Shown here: in pieces, positions 58,475 to 64,000 of the stretch
Numbering within the stretch: position 1 is the first letter of the stretch
How the letters are laid out: the number at the start of each line of letters is the position of its first letter
Assembly: GCA_012861695.1 (NCBI GenBank)
Contig: JAAOOA010000027.1
Coordinates: 18,534,075 to 18,598,074, forward strand
Length of the DNA: 64,000 bases
Direction: 5' to 3'
Source of the DNA: Trematomus loennbergii
Taxonomy: Eukaryota; Chordata; Actinopteri; Perciformes; Nototheniidae
Program-made: the position numbers and the translations under genes
Notes under the pieces: generated by a model
Seen by the model: only the letters and a program-made list of their open reading frames with translations
The model's database searches: none
What the model was told of the DNA's origin: nothing

Positions 58475-60187
58475 ATTAGATAGATAGATAGATAGATCGT
58501 ACTTTATTGATCCCAAATTGGGAAATTGTTTTTGTTACAGCAGCATAAAAGGCATTTTACAATAAAACAAAATATACAAGAATAGAAATAAAATAAAATA
58601 AATATAAAATAAAATATAAAATATACATGTCAAAATACAAAATAGAAAAATACATACAGATATTATATATATATATATTCAAAATATATGGAATTATGGA
58701 GTATTAAATATGAAACAGATTATGTGTGAGTAAAATGTACAAGGTGGTTTTATTTCTAGAGAAACTATGGAGCAGAGAGTTCTCTTCCAGCCAGAGGTGA
58801 TTTGTTGTACAGTGTTATTGCAGTGGGCAGGAATGTTTTCCAGTATCTGTCCTTGTGGCAGGGGAGCTGCAGCAGTCTGTTGGAGAAGGAGCTCCGTTGA
58901 CTGTCCAGCTGCAGGTGGAGAGGATGGGTGGGGTTATCCATGATGGACAACAGCCTGTTCAGTGTCCTCCTCTCCACCACAGCTTCAAAGGGTTCCAGCT
59001 TGATGCCGATGACTGACCCAGCTTTCCTGATCAGTTTATTGATCCTGCTGGTGTCACCGGCTCTGATGCTGCCCCCCCAGCAGACCGCAGCAAAGAAGAG
59101 TGCACTAGCCACAACAGACTGATAGAAGATCTCCAGCATCTTACTGCATACGTTGAAGGATCTCAGCTTCCTCAGAAAATAGAGTCGGCTCATCCCCTTC
59201 TTGTACACAGCGTCAGTGTTGATCCTCCAGTTCAGCCCATTGTCTAAGTGCACTCCCAGGTACTTGTAGACCTCCACAACTGCCACATCCTCTCCCAGAA
59301 TGCACAGGGGCAGAGGAGGAGATGTCCTCTTCCTCCTGAAATCAATGACCATCTCTCTGGTCTTGGCCACATTCAAAAGCAGATGATTTCTTCCAGTCCA
59401 CTCAACAAAATCACCCACCAGCGCTCTGTACTCCTCCTCCCGTCCATCCCTTATACACCCTACCACTGCAGAGTCATCCGAAAACTTCTGCAGGTGGCAT
59501 GACTCTGAGTTGTATAGAAAGTCAGAGGTGTATAAGGTGAACAGGAAAGGAGACAGCACAGTCCCCTGTGGGGCTCCAATACTACCAACCACCACATCAG
59601 ACAGCACACTGCCCAGCCGGACGTACTGTGGTCTGTCCGTGAGGTAGTTGGTAATCCAGGAGATGGTGGACGAGTTTACCCTCATAGCCTGCAGCTTGTC
59701 ACTCAGTAGCCGAGGCTGGATCGTGTTGAATGCACTGGAGAAATCAAAAAAGGTGATTCTCACAGTGCAACCCGATCCATTCAGGTATGAGTGAGCACGC
59801 TGCAGCAGGTAAATAATGGCATCGTCCACCCCCAGGTGAGGCTGGTAGGCAAATTGCAGAGGGTCAAGGAATGATCTCACCTGCGTCTGAGATGGGCCAA
59901 GACCAGTCTCTCAAGCACCTTCATCACATGAGATGTGAGTGCTACAGGGCGATAGTCATTGAGCCCAGAAGGAGTTGTCTTTTTAGGGACCGGAACAACG
60001 CATGATGTCTTCCACAGCACCGGGATGGTCTCCAGGTGCAGGCTCAGGTTGAATATATACTGGAGAACAGGAGCCAGCTGGCGTGCACAGGTCCTCAGGA
60101 CCCTGGGGCTGATACCATCAGGGCCAGCAGCCTTGCCTTGGTGGAGTTTTTCCATCTGACTCTGGACCTGTCCTGTGCTCACAGTTG
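58475..60187 (-). mobile_element. Non-LTR retrotransposon (LINE), 5' part interrupted
   Basis: The minus strand encodes a reverse transcriptase in two frames (58765-59880 and 59877-60218) that meet at a frameshift near 59878. RT landmarks are present: KAAGPDGISPRVL, NDYRPVALTS, FFDFSSAFNTIQ, GAPQGTVLSPFLFTLYT, FSDDSAVV (the YADD-type catalytic motif, with FSDD) and YKYLGVHLDNGLNW. A (TAGA)n tail at 58479-58497 next to CTTTATTGATCCC marks its 3' end. It is truncated or broken at 60187 by an inverted-repeat element. The frameshift suggests it is inactive. Clade is not assigned. Confidence 0.9.
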
Positions 60188-61330
60188 CCCCTTTCACACC
60201 AACGCAACTCCGGTTCAAGCTCCGTGCTAGAGCTTTTCTGGTTCAGAACCGGTTCTTCGGTTTAGCGCCGGCTCTTTTCACACCGCTCAGAGCCCGACTG
60301 GTGCTGCCGCTGCTGCGTCATGACGTCACAGTTTACGTCGCTGAGTTTCTCCCCAACGCCGGAGCTCACCTCACAACAACAACGGGCCGGGGACTGCGTT
60401 GCTTTTAATCATACGAAGCCAGATTAAATTAAATAACGACTTCTCCAACCTTATACTTTTCTCCAGAGTGCCGTGGTTCATTGTTTATTAATGTGTTTCA
60501 GCGGCATTTACCGACCGCTGCAGTGCTGGCCGGCTGCTCTTCAACGGGAGTGTATTCTCCCGTTAGCTCCGGGTTAGCTCACACGGCTCTAAAGTATTCA
60601 CTGTCTGACTGTCACACAAGCAGCTGATACATATCCCCAGTTCCCCTTAAGTGAATGTGTGTCAGTCTGAATTGACGCTGTTTGGTGTCAGTCTGAATTG
60701 ACGCTGTTTGGCATCACAACGCTGTTATGAAAGTTTCTCTGGTATAACATGGGTGATGTTAGCATAGCAACCGAAGCTAAACTGACTACTTGCTAAGCAG
60801 TTTTCTACAGGCACTTTTTACCGACGTATTTTTCATTATGATTCTACTTGTGATGGTCGGACATGACAACCTGTGCAGCCCATGTATTGATTCCATCCGA
60901 TAGCTGCTATAATAACAAACAAAACGTCTGCCTGCTCTCCACAATGATCAATAACAGCGAACGGATGGTCAAAGTAAGGTACAAATAAACAGAATCACAC
61001 GAAGCCTGGTTAGTGTTGCCTGACTTTATAAAGTGTGTTTTTTTTAACAAGTGTGTGGTTGCGTTCTAGTCACTTTGCTCAGCACTACTGCTTGTTACAA
61101 CTTTTATTTGCCGTACTCGCCTTAACTGTTATCTCAGGTTAATCTCGCCCCCCTCCGACGTAAGCGTGACGTATGCGGTTCTTGCTTCTAGACGGACAAC
61201 TTTTTGGTGCTGGAAACGAACCGGATTCCGGAGCTATGACGCTGCTCCGCTGCGGTGTGAACAGGAAAACCCGGTGCTTTTCAAGCACCAGCACCGAACC
61301 GGCCCTGAAACACCGTTGGTGTGAAAGGGG
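60188..61330. mobile_element. Inverted-repeat element inserted at the LINE
   Basis: Begins CCCCTTTCACACCAACG and ends CGTTGGTGTGAAAGGGG, a perfect 17-bp inverted repeat. Internal sub-terminal GAACCGG/CCGGTTC motifs recur at both ends. No transposase frame; no clear target duplication was found. Confidence 0.8.
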
Positions 61331-63308
61331 TATCGTAGAGGTCAGTGGCACTCAGACTCTACAGGGGTCATTTTGTGATCATGGGGCATCACCCCTGTAC
61401 AGCATCAGGACAATATCTCTATGGAGTCAGACACTGAAAGTGTGCTGGAGGCTGATGTGTTGACTGGGACTGATGGAAAGATGAGGCTGATGAGACTGAA
61501 GAATCTGCGAGGAACGAACTAGGGGCAGAGAAATAATCATATTTTAACCCTTTAATTGCCAGACCAAGAAGAAATCTATGGACAAATTATTTCTTTGCAT
61601 TTTTTCATCAAATAGGACAAATAACCACAAACCATTTTTTTTTTTTTACTGACCACACAGTTTTGTTTTTATGAGCCTCTACCAACTGGTCGAGCTGGTC
61701 AACAATCATCATATAGTACAGTATTTGTATGCATCAAACTCAAATAAAACACAAACTCAAATACATTTTTTTCTTTTATGGAAGATGAGCAATATATACA
61801 ACCAGATATATTCATAAAAAATTATAAATTATTATTGTAAAACAAAAAAGAAATGGAAAAAAGTAATGGAAAGTGTTTTTCATTATAAAAAGTTTGGCCT
61901 AACAACAAACAACTGGCCTAACAGCAAATGTCTACATCCTGTGTTGGCCTAACTTGCTCATCTGTGTGCAACTTTGGGCTGCATTTCATGCATGAAAGGT
62001 GCTATATAAATTATTATCGCTCTTTCACTCTGAGACTCATAAGGCAGTACTAGATTTAGTAATATTACCATGAATCTAGCCATTTATTTACCATATTTTA
62101 TTGGAAAACATCTCTGAAACTCTGAAAAAGTCATATTGCTAGTTTACCATAAAAGGCCAATTTGACCAGTTGGTTGAGCATATTTTCAAAAAAGTAATTA
62201 CACCCTTGTTACAAAAATGTTTTGTGCATCAAGTTATATAATTCTGTTCAGTAAGTGCTCTGACACTAAAATATGTCAAAAATGATATGGTTACCTTACA
62301 AAAGTTGACCAAAAAGAGTGATTTCTTCAGGAGTGATTTTTAGCATGCCAACTTTCTCAGTGGAAGATAGCTGAAGGGCTTTCTGTTCGAACCACAGTGA
62401 CATCTAGAGGTTGTTTTGTGCATAACATGTCAACCAAAACGATAGAGCTGGCTGAATCAGATGGAGTTACACTTTTTTATTTATTTTTCAACAAGATATT
62501 AAAACACAAAATGTGCTCTACCAAATGGTGGCGCTGGCTGTTAAAGGTTAAGACAGCATCATCATAAGAGGCCAACAAGAGTGACAGGGTGTGTCACTTT
62601 GCTGAATAGATAGACCAAGATTTCCCAAGGGGTAAAAGCTGCTGCTGGAGTACTGACTGGAAGTAGTGCTGATATCATGTCTACCATATCCTCTTAAAAT
62701 ACTCTGTCCAACAATATAAGTCGAATGACACATTTTTATTTAGGATGCATTCTTGTACTAAGGGGGGGAATTTGAAAAAGAATACCTGAAAAAGTACTTG
62801 TTGGTGTAGTTAAATTAGTATACTGAGTCAAACAGTAGGCTATCACTCTCATTGAATTCTCAAATAAAACATAAACAGTGTAGTATTTTTTTTTTAGTAG
62901 ACTACACTACTGGATAAATGGGTCTTTGATTTCCTGCACAAGTTTTGTAAGACATTGTCAATGGATGTTTTGCTTTTCTTAAATGCGACCACCATTTTAA
63001 TTAGAAAAAACCCACCTTCATTGTTTAATACAAAATGAACATTTATATGTGAAGTATTCCTTATTTATAAGTTAGAGCATTTTTTCAACCAATAAAGAAA
63101 CACTCAATCACAGTTTCAAAACTCATTACAGAATCACCAAATTCAAAGTTACATGGTTAAATATAGTTGATTATACATTAAATCTACCTAACTTTATGAG
63201 TTAAGTCAGGCAATTTTTTGGGGAAAACAATATATAACTGAGTATAAGCAGAAACACAGAAATATGTTGACTTCAATTACGGTAAGTGACGCTTGTGTTT
63301 AATTGTAG
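61331..63308. other. Intergenic or intron of the ZP3-like gene
   Basis: AT-rich and without a convincing exon. The first 200 bp may continue the interrupted LINE, but I cannot show it. I looked here for the missing middle ZP exon and did not see it. Confidence 0.5.
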
Positions 63309-63430
63309 AGGACTGGACAGGAGAGACGCTCACCAGTGTCTTCTACACCGGAGACCTCCTGCCCCTCGAGGCCTCTTACAGCAGTTCTGATGCGGGACAC
63401 AGACGCCTGTTTATCGACGCCTGTTTATCT
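63309..63430 (+). CDS. ZP3-like egg-coat gene, C-half ZP-domain exon (damaged)
   Basis: After acceptor TTGTAG the frame reads DWTGETLTSVFYTGDLLPLE and RRLFIDACLS, matching the ZP3 block with an invariant cysteine after FID. A TAA follows at once and no GT donor is visible. The family normally has about 15 more residues before the next block. This exon is therefore damaged or mis-assembled. CGCCTGTTTATC is directly duplicated near 63409 and 63418, the probable site of the fault. Confidence 0.7.
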
Positions 63431-63466
63431 TAAATTGCATTCAAATTTTAATTTTCTTTTCGTCAG

Positions 63467-63800
63467 GTGCTTCAATGATCCCAAAGAGGAAGGATCAAAT
63501 GCACTTTTCAATCCCAGAACAAGATCTTCTTCTCTTCAGCTGCAGCTCGATGCCTTCCTGTTTCCCCAGGACACACGGAACTCAGTGAGCCACTTCTATA
63601 ACCTGAATGATTTTGTCATGTTTGGAAATGCTTCGAGGTTGTATAATGACATTGGTCTCTCGGAGAGCTGGCAAGTGATAACAATCTAATATAAGGAGAG
63701 ACTCTCTCCTTATATTATTGTTATCACTTGCCAGCTGAAAGCGACCTCTGAAATGCGGAAGAGCAGCCCCGTCAACAAGGCCTGCAATTATATAAATTCA
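63467..63800 (+). CDS. ZP3-like egg-coat gene, next exon (interrupted by a palindrome)
   Basis: After acceptor TTTTCGTCAG the frame reads CFNDPKEEGSNALFNPRTRS and LQLQLDAFLFPQDTRNSVSH, typical of ZP3. Ordinary ZP3 sequence resumes at about 63711 (IVITCQLKATSEM, then VNKACNYI). Between these blocks lie about 110 bp including a palindrome that brings a stop (63687-63689). With the exon at 63309 it forms the C-half of a ZP domain. The N-half is 16.5 kb away at 46425. Confidence 0.7.
63666..63736. repeat. 71-bp palindrome in the ZP3-like exon
   Basis: The left arm AGCTGGCAAGTGATAACAAT is the reverse complement of the right arm ending ATTGTTATCACTTGCCAGCT. The arms extend through AATATAAGGAGAGA / TCTCTCCTTATATT to the centre near 63701, with a 2-nt mismatch. 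The right arm is genuine exon sequence, so the left arm is an inverted copy of it. Confidence 0.9.
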
Positions 63801-64000
63801 AGGTGCTTTTATTACTTATTTTGTCAATTGTTGCTCCTTACTTTAATATTGCAAAAGGTTTGTCAGTGTATCATTTACAAAGGCTCATCAGGTTAACAAT
63901 TCTTTATAAGCTAAAACTGGTTCAAATGTTTGCTATTAATATTTCTTGCTGCTTAAGTAATCAAGTTACTTAATTAAGGAAACATATATTTGTAATGAGG

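Noticed and set aside
60036..60408. Short + strand frames at the end of the LINE
   Set aside because: They are antisense to the reverse-transcriptase frame or lie in the inverted-repeat element.
1..64000. C-mu and C-delta exons
   Set aside because: All Ig constant exons seen have IgT/IgZ-like features. No IgM-like CH series or delta exons were found.
1..64000. tRNA and rRNA genes
   Set aside because: I saw no A/B-box cloverleaf candidates or rRNA-like stretches by eye. A tRNA covariance search would be needed to exclude them fully.

Overview
The window looks like a teleost, probably spiny-rayed, genome. It carries immunoglobulin heavy-chain gene segments of the IgT/IgZ (tau) type, with JH segments of the form FDYWGKGTxVTV and D segments flanked by 12-bp-spacer recombination signals (RSS). 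It also has an egg-coat ZP3-like gene and many fish-type transposons (Tc1, hAT, Kolobok, LINEs, an LTR element). Genes are intron-split and the intergenic DNA is AT-rich. No bacterial or CRISPR features were seen.

About 44.66 kb is a recent direct tandem duplication of one IgT module. Unit 1 covers 1-25751. Unit 2 starts at 25752 and is cut off at about 44658. Each unit runs on the + strand: a transposon-rich leader (Tc1 with a nested hAT element, then a small inverted-repeat element); six J segments (5159-6721; 30899-32461); a very short constant region (24-nt hinge-like mini-exon, CH3-like exon, CH4-like exon with secretory tail, two membrane exons); and a gene for a HIPK-like kinase domain joined through a 31-residue repeat array to a degenerate SGNH-hydrolase-like domain. 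A D cluster follows (17.5-25.4 kb in unit 1; a single D at 44.09 kb in the truncated unit 2). The D cluster of unit 1 therefore lies just upstream of the J cluster of unit 2 and can serve it under the 12/23 rule. The D segments of J cluster 1 must lie left of the window, if they exist. The D cluster is itself a duplicated five-D block (D1-D5, D6-D10) plus one decayed D. No VH, C-mu or C-delta was found.

The two constant regions lack a CH1 exon; only about 417 bp separate the last J from the CH3-like exon. Both copies carry small reading-frame breaks, at different places and mostly in homopolymer runs. These may be assembly errors in a long-read genome or real decay. Unit 2 CH3 is also split by a 938-bp inverted-repeat insertion.

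Right of the IgT array (44.66-64 kb) is non-immunoglobulin DNA: two terminal exons of an unidentified gene with an acidic tail (44676-45095), the first exon of a ZP3-like egg-coat gene (46425-46814), and matching later ZP3 exons only at 63309-63790. Between these lie a Kolobok-type element with a THAP fragment, an LTR element (49855-54935), several inverted-repeat elements and a minus-strand LINE (58475-60187) broken by another inverted-repeat element.
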